From Dehalococcoidia bacterium (GTDB lineage Bacteria; Chloroflexota; Dehalococcoidia; GIF9; AB-539-J10), in NCBI GenBank assembly GCA_016930935.1, contig JAFGFT010000072.1, positions 1 to 64,000 of the forward strand: DNA of 64,000 nucleotides, written 5' to 3'. The position numbers were made by a program, and so were the translations under genes. The number at the start of each line of letters is the position of its first letter. Position 1 is the stretch's first letter. This document shows positions 7,137 through 18,466 of the stretch, one piece after another. Under the pieces are notes generated by a model. That model was not told the DNA's origin, did no database searches, and saw only the letters and a list, made by a program, of their open reading frames with translations.

Positions 7137-10100
7137 ATGTCCCCGTCCTTCGTTCATCTTCACGTCCATACTGAGTACAGCCTGCTTGATGGCATGTGCC
7201 GAATCCCTGCGCTTATCTCCCGTGCCGGTGAATCCGGCATGGACAGCATCGCTATCACAGACCACGGCAATATGTATGGGGTGATTGACTTCTATCTTGC
7301 TGCACGGGCTGCAGGTGTCAAGCCAATCCTTGGTTGTGAGGTCTACGTGGCGGCTGGAAGCCGTACAAGTCGTGACCCCAGGGACAGGAGTCCGTATCAT
7401 TTGACCCTTCTTGCGAAGAACGTGCAAGGATACCACAACCTAATGCAGCTGGTCACCAAGGCGCATGCTGAGGGCTTCTATTACAAGCCTCGTGTTGACC
7501 GTGAACTTCTTACTGAGTATGGAGAAGGGCTCGTCGTACTGTCGGGTTGTGCGAATGGAGAACTCATCCGGCTCATCGGGGAGGACCGCATTGAAGACGC
7601 AGAGGCGGCTGCGCTGTGGTACAAGGGCATGTTTCCAGACTACTACATCGAACTGCAGCGCTATCCGATTCCTGAGCTGGAGAAGGCGAACCCGAAGCTG
7701 ATTGCCCTGTCGCGCAAGCTGGATATCCCTCTCGTGGCGACTTTCGATGTGCACTACGTGAACAGATCTGATGCTGAGGCTCATGATTTATTGCTCTGTG
7801 TTCAGACCAACGCCAATGTGTATGACGAAAAACGGCTCAAGATGGCCGGCGACTACTTCTACCTGCGTACTCCTGAGGAAGTGGCAGAGATATATGAGGA
7901 TCTGCCCGAGGCTCTTGAGAACACTGTCCGAATTGCGGAGCAGTGCAATGTGGAGTTGGACTTCGGAGAGCTGCATCTGCCTGAAGTCGGGCTTCCCGAA
8001 GGTGCGTCAGCCGACGAATACCTGGCCAGACTGTGCTGGGAAGGTCTCAGCAAGCGGTATGAGAATCCAACTGAAGAGAGGAAGGAAAGACTCAGGTACG
8101 AACTCGACGTCATTGTAAAGACGCAGTTCGGGCAGTACTTCCTTGTTGTGTGGGACATTGTGGCTCATGCCAAGAAAGAGGGCATATTCTTCGGGGTCCG
8201 TGGAAGTGCAGCGGCGAGCCTGGTTCTGTATTGCCTCTCAATTACCGATATCGACCCTCTTGACTACGGACTCGTGTTCGAGCGGTTCCTCAACATCGAG
8301 CGCCGCGAGATGCCGGATATCGACCTCGATTTTCAGGATGACCGCCGGGAAGAGATGCTGGCGTACGTCAATGACAAGTATGGCACTGACCATGTGGCAC
8401 AGATAATCACTTTTGGCACGATGGGTGCCAGGGGTTCACTTCGGGATGCGGGCAGAGCGCTGGGTATGGCGTATGGTCAGGTGGACGACGTGGTCAGGTT
8501 GATTCCGCAAGAGCTGTCTATCACTCTTGAGAAGGCACTCCTTGATAACCCCGAATTGCGTCAGTTGTATGACGACAATGATGATGTGCGGCGCCTCGTG
8601 GATTCTGCACGGCAGATAGAAGGGTTGTCCCGGCATGCCAGCACGCATGCGGCAGGCGTTGTTATCTCCCGCGATCCTCTCGTGTTGTACGCGCCTCTCC
8701 AACCCATCGGTAGGAACGGGCAGCAGGGAGTGATGACCCAGTACAACATGAAGAACATCGCCAAGCTGGGCTTGTTGAAGATGGACTTCCTCGGGCTGTC
8801 GAACCTGACCATTCTGGCAAAGGCACAGGATGTCATAGCGCGGCGACATAATGTGAACATCGATTTCGCGAGCCTTCCCCTGGATGACGTGAAGACGTTT
8901 GAGCTCCTTGCCTCCGGGGAGACCCGGGATATCTTCCAGCTGGAAAGCAAGGGTATGCGGCGCTACCTTCAGGAATTGAGGCCGTCGGTGTTTGCCGACA
9001 TATCTGCAATGGTCGCACTGTACCGTCCTGGGCCGATGGAGCAGATAGACACCTTTATCAGAGCGAAGCAGGGCGTCATCGACGTTACCTTTCCGCATCC
9101 GGCGCTGGAACAGATTCTTGAGGAAACGTACGGCGTCATCATCTATCAGGAACAGGTGATGTTCATCGCGCGGATTCTCGGGGGTTACTCCATGGGCCAG
9201 GCGGACATCTTCCGCAAAGCCATGGGGAAGAAGATTCCAGAGGTGATGAGGGAACAGGCAAATACCTTCGTCGCTGGCGCGCTGGAGAATGGTATCGAGC
9301 CGGGTCTTGCCCGGGAGGTATTCGCTCTCATCGAGCCTTTTGCGGGTTATGCCTTCAATAAGGCGCACAGTGTGAGTTATGCACTGGTTGCCTATCGCTG
9401 TGCGTATCTGAAGGCCAACTACGCGATAGAGTACCTGACAGCCTATCTCAATACGTATTGGGACAACTCTGACAAGATAAACCTCGTGTGGGAAGAATGT
9501 CGCCGCATCGACATTCGGATACTGCCCCCGGACGTGAACCACAGTTCCCCCGAGTTTGAGATTGAGGAAACGGACGAAGGCCCCGCAATACGGTTTGGTC
9601 TCGCGTCGGTGAAGAACGTGGGGTACTCCGCGGTGGAGACGATAACGATAGCTCGTAGAGAAGGAGCGCCGTTCTCTTCAATAGAAGACTACTGTAGAAG
9701 GGCAGGCGCTCGCGGTGTGAATCGAAAGGTGCTTGAGAGTCTCATTCGTGTTGGCGCGTTCGATTGTCTTGGCTCGAGGGCTGGATTGCTGGCTTCTATC
9801 GACCGAATTGTTGCGCTCTCTCAGGCGGAGCAACGCAGTCGAGATTCGGGACAGACGTCCATGTTCGACATGATGCCTGATGCTCCGGTTGAGTCGGACG
9901 TCTGTATCGACACAGGTGTACCTGAGGTGTCGGCAAAAGACAAGATAGCCTGGGAGAAGGAACTCACCGGCGTGTTCTTCTCTCCGCATCCGATTGCACC
10001 CATTGCAGCAGAATTGGAGGGAATCATCACGGGGCCTTGTGCAAAACTGGGGCAGGAGTACATGGGCAAGGAAGTGGTGGTTGCGGGTCTGGTATCTACT

Positions 10101-10592
10101 GTGCGGCAATCGTATACGAGAGAAGGCAAGCCGTTTGTCGTGGCGGAGGTTGAGGATGAGTCGGGCAGTATAGAGGTTGCCGTATGGCCAAGGGTTCATG
10201 AGACCACCGCAGGGCTGTGGAATGAAGGCGCAGTCATAATCGTGAAAGGCCAGTTGAGGGGAAGGGGCGGCCAGTCCCAGCTGAGTTGCCAGAGTGCTCA
10301 ACGTTATGTGCAATCTAACGGAAAGACACGCCAGAAAGCCAGTGTCAGCACGCACGTGCTCACCGTTGAACTGAGAGAGACGGGAGACTCGGAGGCTGAC
10401 GTTACTCTTCTGTCCAGGTTGCTTGCCGTGCTCAAGGATCACAAGGGGGATGACCGCGTATGCCTCGTCATCCGAGACGTCAATGACGCAAGGACTGAGC
10501 TTGACATGCCGGACCTGCACGTTCGATGCGGTCCGGGACTTGAGCGGCGGCTCGGCGAGATACTGCCTGATGGTGCCTACACGATAGCGTGA
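7137..10592 (+). CDS. dnaE: DNA polymerase III alpha subunit
   Basis: 1151 residues, the replicative polymerase (C-family, DnaE1 type). The N-terminal PHP domain keeps its metal-binding motifs (HLHVHTEYSLLDG at 6-18, ITDHGN, GCEVYV, HLTLLAKN, DVHYVN), so intrinsic exonuclease activity is possible. The palm contains the PDIDLDFQDDRR catalytic motif near residue 394 and the GxRGSAAxS segment just before it. After the helix-hairpin-helix region comes a C-terminal OB domain (roughly 970-1060). No intein was seen. The gene overlaps the convergent ogt gene by 16 bases at the 3' end. The start is unambiguous given the promoter at 7121-7129. Confidence 0.98.
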   Translation: MSPSFVHLHVHTEYSLLDGMCRIPALISRAGESGMDSIAITDHGNMYGVIDFYLAARAAGVKPILGCEVYVAAGSRTSRDPRDRSPYHLTLLAKNVQGYHNLMQLVTKAHAEGFYYKPRVDRELLTEYGEGLVVLSGCANGELIRLIGEDRIEDAEAAALWYKGMFPDYYIELQRYPIPELEKANPKLIALSRKLDIPLVATFDVHYVNRSDAEAHDLLLCVQTNANVYDEKRLKMAGDYFYLRTPEEVAEIYEDLPEALENTVRIAEQCNVELDFGELHLPEVGLPEGASADEYLARLCWEGLSKRYENPTEERKERLRYELDVIVKTQFGQYFLVVWDIVAHAKKEGIFFGVRGSAAASLVLYCLSITDIDPLDYGLVFERFLNIERREMPDIDLDFQDDRREEMLAYVNDKYGTDHVAQIITFGTMGARGSLRDAGRALGMAYGQVDDVVRLIPQELSITLEKALLDNPELRQLYDDNDDVRRLVDSARQIEGLSRHASTHAAGVVISRDPLVLYAPLQPIGRNGQQGVMTQYNMKNIAKLGLLKMDFLGLSNLTILAKAQDVIARRHNVNIDFASLPLDDVKTFELLASGETRDIFQLESKGMRRYLQELRPSVFADISAMVALYRPGPMEQIDTFIRAKQGVIDVTFPHPALEQILEETYGVIIYQEQVMFIARILGGYSMGQADIFRKAMGKKIPEVMREQANTFVAGALENGIEPGLAREVFALIEPFAGYAFNKAHSVSYALVAYRCAYLKANYAIEYLTAYLNTYWDNSDKINLVWEECRRIDIRILPPDVNHSSPEFEIEETDEGPAIRFGLASVKNVGYSAVETITIARREGAPFSSIEDYCRRAGARGVNRKVLESLIRVGAFDCLGSRAGLLASIDRIVALSQAEQRSRDSGQTSMFDMMPDAPVESDVCIDTGVPEVSAKDKIAWEKELTGVFFSPHPIAPIAAELEGIITGPCAKLGQEYMGKEVVVAGLVSTVRQSYTREGKPFVVAEVEDESGSIEVAVWPRVHETTAGLWNEGAVIIVKGQLRGRGGQSQLSCQSAQRYVQSNGKTRQKASVSTHVLTVELRETGDSEADVTLLSRLLAVLKDHKGDDRVCLVIRDVNDARTELDMPDLHVRCGPGLERRLGEILPDGAYTIA

Positions 10593-11104
10593 TGGATTGG
10601 AGGCACTCCTTCCAGTGAAAGGAGTCGCTGCTTCATCTCGATTCCACTTCTGAATCCCGTGAGACTTGAGTCTGCACCGACCACCCTGTGGCAGGGCACG
10701 ATGATTGGCACGGGGTTCCTGTGCAGTGCCTGTCCCGCTGCTCGAGAGGCCTTCGGTTGTCCGGCCGTTGCAGCCACCCACCCGTAGCTTCTTGTTGTTC
10801 CGTAGGGGATGAGGCGTGTTGCTTCCCAGATGCGGGCCTGAAAAGCAGTCCACATGCTTTTGTCGACCTCATCGTCGAATGCAACCTGCTCACCGGACAT
10901 ATGGCGAACGAGGCGCTCGGGCAGAGTGCCGAATGCTGCAGCAGAGGTCTCTCTCATTTCATCATAAGAGTCTGCGAACGACCTGTGGACTGCGGCCACT
11001 GCTGCAGATTCGGACGAACGAGGCAGCACGACCAGTGAGACTTTCGCCCCGTGACGGGCGACTGCCATCCAGCCGAGTTCAGTCGCGAAGGACACGTATT
11101 CCAA
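10577..11104 (-). CDS. ogt: Methylated-DNA-protein cysteine methyltransferase
   Basis: 175 residues. It repairs O6-alkylguanine by transferring the alkyl group to its own cysteine. The active-site PCHRVV motif, the helix-turn-helix recognition segment before it (LIPYGTTRSYGWVA with GQALHRNP), and the GFRSG loop after it are intact. The N-terminal 80 residues form the usual poorly conserved Ogt domain; there is no Ada regulatory domain. It overlaps the end of dnaE by 16 bases in convergent orientation. It follows hpf on the same strand with only 6 bases between. Confidence 0.93.
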   Translation of the reverse strand: MEYVSFATELGWMAVARHGAKVSLVVLPRSSESAAVAAVHRSFADSYDEMRETSAAAFGTLPERLVRHMSGEQVAFDDEVDKSMWTAFQARIWEATRLIPYGTTRSYGWVAATAGQPKASRAAGQALHRNPVPIIVPCHRVVGADSSLTGFRSGIEMKQRLLSLEGVPPIHHAIV

Positions 11105-11110
11105 TGTCGT

Positions 11111-11662
11111 TCATTCCATATCAGGCTCTATCAGCCCGTAGTGCTTGTCCTTTCTGAGGTAGACGAGGTTTGCCTTGCCACTTTCCGAATTGACGAAGAG
11201 GAAGAAGTCGTGTCCCAGCAATTCCATCTGTTGTATGGCTTCGTCCAGGGCCATCGGCTTGAGCGTGAACTGCTTGGTCTTGACCACCCGGCGCACTTCC
11301 TGAACCGGAGTCTCCGATGTCTCTGGCAGAGGTTCCATGGTGCGAACCGATGACTTGCCCTTGTCGGAATGCTTTCCCTTGTAACGGGAGATACGGGTGG
11401 TGAGTGCGTCGACAACCTTGTCCACGGCCGTTGTTATGTCCTCGCCACGTTCCTGTGCGCGTATGAGTACGCCGTTGCTGTCCAACGTGACCTGGACGAC
11501 AAACCGCTGGTCTGGCTGTCGGGCCCCTTCCTTGGATATCTCAATCTTGCCCTCAGCGATACTAGGCAGGTAGCGGTCCATCTTGCCTACGCGCTTCGTG
11601 GCGTAGTCCTTGATGGCGGGAGATACCGTCACATCGTTCTTGACAACAACCTTGAGTTCCAT
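11111..11662 (-). CDS. hpf: Ribosome hibernation promoting factor, long form
   Basis: 183 residues. An N-terminal beta-alpha fold (MELKVVVKNDVTVSPAIKDYATKRVGKMDR...) binds the 30S decoding region. After a linker of about 25 residues, the C-terminal domain (from about 125, TKQFTLKPMALDEAIQQMELLGHDFFLFVN) dimerises ribosomes into 100S particles. The frame is open to 11746. The ATG at 11662 is chosen because GGGAGGT lies just before it and upstream residues overlap the comF coding sequence. It follows comF by 14 bases and is probably co-transcribed with it. Confidence 0.93.
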   Translation of the reverse strand: MELKVVVKNDVTVSPAIKDYATKRVGKMDRYLPSIAEGKIEISKEGARQPDQRFVVQVTLDSNGVLIRAQERGEDITTAVDKVVDALTTRISRYKGKHSDKGKSSVRTMEPLPETSETPVQEVRRVVKTKQFTLKPMALDEAIQQMELLGHDFFLFVNSESGKANLVYLRKDKHYGLIEPDME

Positions 11663-11676
11663 CTTGACCTCCCTTT

Positions 11677-12375
11677 CTATATCTCTTTCGCAACTGTCAG
11701 TCCCTGCACCTCGATAGCCCCTGCTCGACGCAGAGACTGGGCACATGATTCCAATGTGGCTCCTGTTGTACAGACATCGTCAACCACAAGAATCCGTTTA
11801 CCAGAGATGAGTGGACTGTTGCAAGCGAAGGCGTCTGAGACATTCCGTTTCCGTTCTTCCATATTTGGGGTGCGCACCTGGCTGGTGCCTTCCTTGATTC
11901 TGGTCAGAGCGTCTGAACAGACGGGTATCTTCGTCCTCTTTTCAATCTCACGGGCGAGCAGCAGAGACTGATTGTATCCTCTCTGCCGGAGGCGCGCGGC
12001 ATGGAGTGGCACGGGGACTATCATGTCGGGCTCGTATCCCGTTTCGTTGAGGCTTGCGACCATGTAGGCGGCCAACGTGGGGGCAAGCGCCCTCAGATTG
12101 TGATACTTGAGTTGGTGAATCGCCTTGCGTGCGATGCTGTCGAAGCGGAACGGTGAACGAATGGAATATATTGCGCCCGTTGTCCGTGCGCATACCGGAC
12201 ACAACATGCCGCTCGCCTGCGGAGTCCCGCAGCGAGGGCACAATGGGGGAACTATTCTATTGAGCCGGGACTCACAACTGGCGCACAGATATGAACCTGT
12301 CTTGCCACAGCCAACACACGACCGTGGGAACAGAACATCTAGCGCCCAGCCGACAATAGCGTCGAAGCGAAGCAC
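11677..12375 (-). CDS. comF: ComF family protein (phosphoribosyltransferase-like)
   Basis: 232 residues. The N-terminal zinc-ribbon half has Cys pairs CVGCGK, CASC, CPRCG and CPVC (residues about 20-65). The C-terminal type I phosphoribosyltransferase domain has the PRPP loop ILVVDDVCTTGATL near residue 196 and the family segment RLRQRGYNQSLLLA. In B. subtilis ComFC works in DNA uptake. In bacteria without other competence genes its role is unclear, and none are present in this window. It lies between the small zinc-ribbon gene (22 bases upstream) and hpf. Confidence 0.9.
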   Translation of the reverse strand: MLRFDAIVGWALDVLFPRSCVGCGKTGSYLCASCESRLNRIVPPLCPRCGTPQASGMLCPVCARTTGAIYSIRSPFRFDSIARKAIHQLKYHNLRALAPTLAAYMVASLNETGYEPDMIVPVPLHAARLRQRGYNQSLLLAREIEKRTKIPVCSDALTRIKEGTSQVRTPNMEERKRNVSDAFACNSPLISGKRILVVDDVCTTGATLESCAQSLRRAGAIEVQGLTVAKEI

Positions 12376-12397
12376 ACTGGCCTATGCCCGAGTTGTT

Positions 12398-12607
12398 CTA
12401 GTGCGTACGGGCGCGAAGCTCGCCGCTGAGAATAGGCTCGTTGAGATATATCTCGCCATTCCTGATTTTCAGGTTGAAACCACAGTCAGGGTTAGTGCAT
12501 ACCCACGCCTTGTAAGTGATTGGCGCACCTTGGCTTCCGAAGTCTGACAGTGGCACGAGGTCGCCATTGCCGCACTTCAGGCATTTCGGGAATGTAGTAT
12601 TGTCCAA
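12398..12607 (-). CDS. Small zinc-ribbon protein of unknown function
   Basis: 69 residues starting at a TTG with GGAGGAGG eight bases upstream. Two cysteine pairs, CLKCGN near residue 9 and CTNPDC near 37, form a probable zinc ribbon; the second resembles the WVCTNPDCGF type. The gap between the pairs is about 25 residues. No enzymatic residues are evident. It heads a minus-strand group with comF and hpf and has a good promoter just upstream. It could be a nucleic-acid or ribosome accessory protein, but nothing here proves that. Confidence 0.7.
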   Translation of the reverse strand: MDNTTFPKCLKCGNGDLVPLSDFGSQGAPITYKAWVCTNPDCGFNLKIRNGEIYLNEPILSGELRARTH

Positions 12608-12639
12608 GGTAATCCTCCTCCCAAACCGGTAATCGCTAA

Positions 12640-12668
12640 ACTATACCGCAAGACAGGTTTGCTCGCAA
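12640..12668 (-). promoter_or_regulatory. Promoter for the zinc-ribbon/comF/hpf group
   Basis: On the minus strand TTGCGA (12663-12668) and TATAGT (12640-12645) are separated by 17 bases. A start site near 12633 would leave a leader of about 25 bases containing GGAGGAGG before the TTG start. Confidence 0.6.
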
Positions 12669-12695
12669 GCCAAAGCTGAATTCGGCCCTCATCCG

Positions 12696-13286
12696 CTAGA
12701 CCCGCAGCGGAATGGAGCACAGGCATGTGTACATGGCACCCTGTGGCTTGAGATAGCTCTGCATGAGGCTCACGCCAGTCGCAACAAATGAGAGACCTGT
12801 CGGCTGTCGTTCGGAGAGTACCACCTGTCCAAGCTCACTTCTTGCCCGGGCTGCTGCTTCCGGCCTGACCCTGCCGAGCGTCAGGTGAGGGGTGAAAGGG
12901 CGACTCTCTCTGGGGAAGCCTAGTGCAGTGATGCTGGTGTCTATTCGCGAGGCGAGTTCTGACAACTTCTCCACCTCCCCGTCCAGTCCGGCCCATATGA
13001 CTCTCGGTTGCGAGTTGCCGGGGAAGCTGCCAAGCGTGGTAATCTGAAGACGCAGAGGACCTGTTCCTGTGCACGCTGCGGTGACTGCCCTCTGCACTTC
13101 CTCGATCCTCGTAACGGGAAGTTGTCCAAGAAACTTGAGTGTCAGGTGGATTCCACTGACACCAACCCACTTCACGGGTGCGTACGAGTTCCTCTTCAGC
13201 CCGTCAATGATGACAGATAAGCCCTTCTTCAAGTCTGTTGGCAACTCTATCGCTACGAACGCCCGTATCTCATCCTCTTCGCTCAC
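12696..13286 (-). CDS. thpR: RNA 2',3'-cyclic phosphodiesterase
   Basis: 196 residues of the 2H phosphoesterase (LigT/ThpR) family. The two catalytic HxT motifs are HLTLKFLG near residue 46 and HLTLGR near residue 133, separated by the usual 85-90 residues. The protein opens 2',3'-cyclic phosphate ends of RNA in vitro; its cellular substrate is uncertain. The stop codon of the upstream amidohydrolase overlaps its start by 4 bases, so the two are translated together. Confidence 0.92.
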   Translation of the reverse strand: MSEEDEIRAFVAIELPTDLKKGLSVIIDGLKRNSYAPVKWVGVSGIHLTLKFLGQLPVTRIEEVQRAVTAACTGTGPLRLQITTLGSFPGNSQPRVIWAGLDGEVEKLSELASRIDTSITALGFPRESRPFTPHLTLGRVRPEAAARARSELGQVVLSERQPTGLSFVATGVSLMQSYLKPQGAMYTCLCSIPLRV

Positions 13287-14137
13287 GCTGCCTTCTCCTC
13301 CAGCGACAGCAACCGGACGGCATTACCTGCCATGACCATGTCACGAGTCTCAGGCTTCATGATGGCCCCTGCCGCGTGGTCAACCGCACGTTTCTGGCGA
13401 ATCAAGGGGTAGTCCGAACCGAACAGTATGCGGGTGGGGCCTGCCAGGTCATCCACTATGGAGAATATCCGCGGGTCATAGAGATATTGTGTCGCCGCCG
13501 TGTCGAAGTAAACGTTGTTGAGGGTCTCTCTGACCTCCGGCATCAGATGGTAGAAAGGAAGGCCTCCTCCCCAGTGTGCGCAAACCAGTGTGACTTGTGG
13601 AAATAGTCCCGCCAATGCGTACGCCTGCTCGGGTGTTATGGTTCCCTTGCCCGGATAGCGGTGACCCACCGGCTCGGACACGTGGGTGAGCAATATCATG
13701 TGTTGTGATATCGCTGCTTCGACCACAGGGTAGAGTAACGCGCTGTCAGTGAGGGAGAATCCCTGGATGTCGGGACGCAGTTCACCGATGCCACGTGCTC
13801 CGGAGGCGGCACACCTTTCCACTTCTTGAGATGCTTCGTCGGGCGATGCGGGTTGAATGGCGCAGAATGCGATGAGCCTGTCGGGGTGACGGCTGGCAGC
13901 CTCAAGGAGGTAGTCATTGGTGCGCACGCACATCTCATGGGTCGTCCACCCGATGTTGAGAATCACTGAAACGTCGATAGATGACTCATCCATGCTGGCG
14001 AGCAGGTCTTCGGCAGTCGATAGCGTAGCTTTCGGGTCCGAATAGAGGGTTGCGAACCCTGCGTCTATGGCGACGTAGTGTTCACGGTCATCGCGGACCC
14101 ATTCCGGCATTATGTGCGTATGGAAATCGACAATCAT
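13283..14137 (-). CDS. Metal-dependent amidohydrolase (amidohydrolase_2 family)
   Basis: 284 residues with a TIM-barrel amidohydrolase pattern: N-terminal DFHTH (4-8), LTHVSEP with its His near 165, VCAHWGGG near 195, and the FGSDYPL aspartate near 251. This is the PF04909 type, which includes decarboxylases such as aminocarboxymuconate-semialdehyde decarboxylase and other hydrolases. The substrate cannot be inferred. It overlaps thpR by 4 bases and lies 21 bases downstream of the RNase H-like gene, forming a probable operon. Confidence 0.82.
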   Translation of the reverse strand: MIVDFHTHIMPEWVRDDREHYVAIDAGFATLYSDPKATLSTAEDLLASMDESSIDVSVILNIGWTTHEMCVRTNDYLLEAASRHPDRLIAFCAIQPASPDEASQEVERCAASGARGIGELRPDIQGFSLTDSALLYPVVEAAISQHMILLTHVSEPVGHRYPGKGTITPEQAYALAGLFPQVTLVCAHWGGGLPFYHLMPEVRETLNNVYFDTAATQYLYDPRIFSIVDDLAGPTRILFGSDYPLIRQKRAVDHAAGAIMKPETRDMVMAGNAVRLLSLEEKAA

Positions 14138-14158
14138 CGTCCCTGCGGTGTCTTCCAG

Positions 14159-14644
14159 TCACGAAACACCGAGCTTCTCCTTGAGTTCCTTCAGATTCAC
14201 CACATCTTCCCGATTGTAGGCGAGCAACGTTCTCAGCGCGGCCTCATCTTCCTCACGGGCATAGCGCCACCAGAGATTGACGGCATCCAATCCTGTGATT
14301 CCGGTCGTTACCCTGCCGATGTTCAGACATCGCTCTACAACTTTGAGTCCTCCGTAGAGCTTCTGTCGCCAGCAATCGTACATCAGGTCGCGATGCTCCA
14401 TAAGGGACTCCAGCGCAATCTGTAGCTTGGCTTCGATGAAGGTAAGGTCAAACCGGGCACCGTTGTACGTGTAGAGGATCTCAATTCCTTCAAGAGCCTG
14501 AAGTACACTCTCCCTGCTTATGGCGTTTCCGACAAGCTGGATGAGTTCGAACCCCTGTGGAGTCTGCCTGTAGATGCCAATCACCGTGATACTACTCGTG
14601 AGTTGGCTGAGTCCCGTGGTCTCAATATCCAGATATGCTTCCAT
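14159..14644 (-). CDS. RNase H-like (YprB/DEDD-type) exonuclease-like protein
   Basis: 161 residues with a DEDD-type exonuclease pattern: LDIETTGL (5-12) as motif I, a YNGARFDLTFIE segment near 60 as motif II, and YNREDVVNL near 143 as motif III. This matches the YprB-type RNase_H_2 domain, here as a stand-alone protein without the TPR part of B. subtilis YprB. The nucleic acid target is unknown. It is followed by the amidohydrolase and thpR. Confidence 0.82.
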   Translation of the reverse strand: MEAYLDIETTGLSQLTSSITVIGIYRQTPQGFELIQLVGNAISRESVLQALEGIEILYTYNGARFDLTFIEAKLQIALESLMEHRDLMYDCWRQKLYGGLKVVERCLNIGRVTTGITGLDAVNLWWRYAREEDEAALRTLLAYNREDVVNLKELKEKLGVS

Positions 14645-14674
14645 GTTCGAGCCTGCAGTCGGGGTGTGATGTCC

Positions 14675-15205
14675 TCAGGCGGTTGTTCCCCGTATCCTGT
14701 TCATCGTCCATCCCAGAATAAGAGCGCCAATGGCAGTGAGCAGGGTTATGGACAGGCTGAATACCCATCCGAAGTAAGCAATCATGGCAGGAAGGAGGAA
14801 AGGCTTGATTGCCCGGCCAAACAGGAATACCGATATCTGCCCGGCACCTCCTCCGTGTTTGTGGACGGTCCCGAGCAGTGGGTACCACGCATAGGCGGGG
14901 CCGACTGAGGCTATTCCTGCGAGCAGTGAGAGTAGAGAGCCCTTAAGCCCCGAATCCTTGCCTATGAGTGCACTGACTTGTTTTGGTTTCAGAAACAGGT
15001 TGGTGAGAACAAGCGCTGCGAACACCAGTGACAGAGGCACGATGAGTGCTTTCAGCACCGCGAGGGTGAGCGCAAGGGCCTCTTTGCCTGTACTGGGAAA
15101 CACGACAAGGACAAGAGCATAGATTGCTGCCACGATGCCGAAGAAGATGAGTCCTCCCCTTCTGGTTGAACTGCCTTTCGTGCCTTGTCTTGATTCGTTC
15201 TTCAC
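14675..15205 (-). CDS. Permease half-gene (C-terminal half of a DUF318/ArsP-like permease)
   Basis: 176 residues with four or five hydrophobic segments. It contains LAGIASVGPAYAWYPLL and a VFLFGRAIKPFLLPAMI segment, which resembles the second half of DUF318 (ArsP_1-like) permeases. It starts at a GTG that overlaps the TAG stop of the preceding half-gene in TAGTG, so translation is coupled. Together with the upstream half it would make one full-length permease. Substrate unknown; the ArsP relationship does not prove organoarsenical export. Confidence 0.7.
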   Translation of the reverse strand: MKNESRQGTKGSSTRRGGLIFFGIVAAIYALVLVVFPSTGKEALALTLAVLKALIVPLSLVFAALVLTNLFLKPKQVSALIGKDSGLKGSLLSLLAGIASVGPAYAWYPLLGTVHKHGGGAGQISVFLFGRAIKPFLLPAMIAYFGWVFSLSITLLTAIGALILGWTMNRIRGTTA

Positions 15206-15681
15206 TATGCTATTCCACCGAATGCCGAGACGACAACTGCAGTAAGCAGTCCGATGATGATTGCGAGAATGAAAGAGAGAGAATTGCGCAGGACGGCGAA
15301 TCGGTTTCCAAGGGTCATTGCCTCGGCTGGAAGCTGCGCAATCCCCACCGTGACCCAGCTTACGATAAACGCTGCTATCGCGAACAGACTGACTCCATCG
15401 GCGAGCAGTTGCTCAGATATCACATAACTGTTCACGGGGTTTCCTGCGAGTATACTGCCGATAGCCGCACCTGTCAGTGCGTCGGCGAGGGGATGCCCCC
15501 GGAACACGCTTCCCAGTACGGAAGGCGGCAATGCGGCTCTCAGAAGGCCTATCAGCAGCACAACTCCGCACAGAATGGGCAGCAGCGACTTGAATTGCAT
15601 GGCTGCCTTGCGGACTGCCTGGAGCAGTTCGGCGCGGTCCGGCCGACCTGCATGTTGTCTTTCTCTTCCGTTCTGACTCAT
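15205..15681 (-). CDS. Permease half-gene (N-terminal half of a DUF318/ArsP-like permease)
   Basis: 158 residues. After a charged 30-residue start there are about four membrane segments containing the conserved SILAGNPVNSYVISEQLL segment, equivalent to the GNP motif of DUF318 permeases. Canonical family members are single proteins of about 300 residues or more with two related halves. Here the halves are separate genes joined by the TAGTG overlap. No frameshift scar is evident, since both halves have good starts. Confidence 0.7.
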   Translation of the reverse strand: MSQNGRERQHAGRPDRAELLQAVRKAAMQFKSLLPILCGVVLLIGLLRAALPPSVLGSVFRGHPLADALTGAAIGSILAGNPVNSYVISEQLLADGVSLFAIAAFIVSWVTVGIAQLPAEAMTLGNRFAVLRNSLSFILAIIIGLLTAVVVSAFGGIA

Positions 15682-15784
15682 GTGCTCTCCACTGTCTTCC
15701 TCAGGGAGGGGTGCGAGGTGGTTCAGTATGCTCCGTTGCGGGGTCAGACGAGTGAGTGTACTATAGGCGGGCCCGCTTCGTCAC

Positions 15785-18387
<2,603 letters not shown>

Positions 18388-18395
18388 TCACTTTC

Positions 18396-18404
18396 TGGTA
18401 CAAT
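18396..18404 (+). promoter_or_regulatory. Extended -10 promoter of the phzF-like gene
   Basis: TGG-TACAAT lies about 60 bases before the phzF-like ATG. It is back to back with the ligA promoter, with about 40 bases between the two -10 elements. The leader holds GAGGGAAC just before the ATG. Confidence 0.5.
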
Positions 18405-18466
18405 CGAAACAGAGGGTGTTTCTACGCGGGTCTCCCTGATTCTTTCCTGCTCTCTTGTGAGGGAAC

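Noticed and set aside
8436-9542. A 368-codon frame antisense to dnaE
   Set aside because: It lies wholly within dnaE, whose protein is strongly conserved. The antisense frame shows no domain, no promoter and no ribosome site.
9678-10853. A 391-codon minus-strand frame across the dnaE end and ogt
   Set aside because: It overlaps two well-supported genes in another frame and has no familiar motif.
11677-12375. A competence operon around comF
   Set aside because: No comE, pil or other DNA-uptake genes are near, so competence is not claimed.
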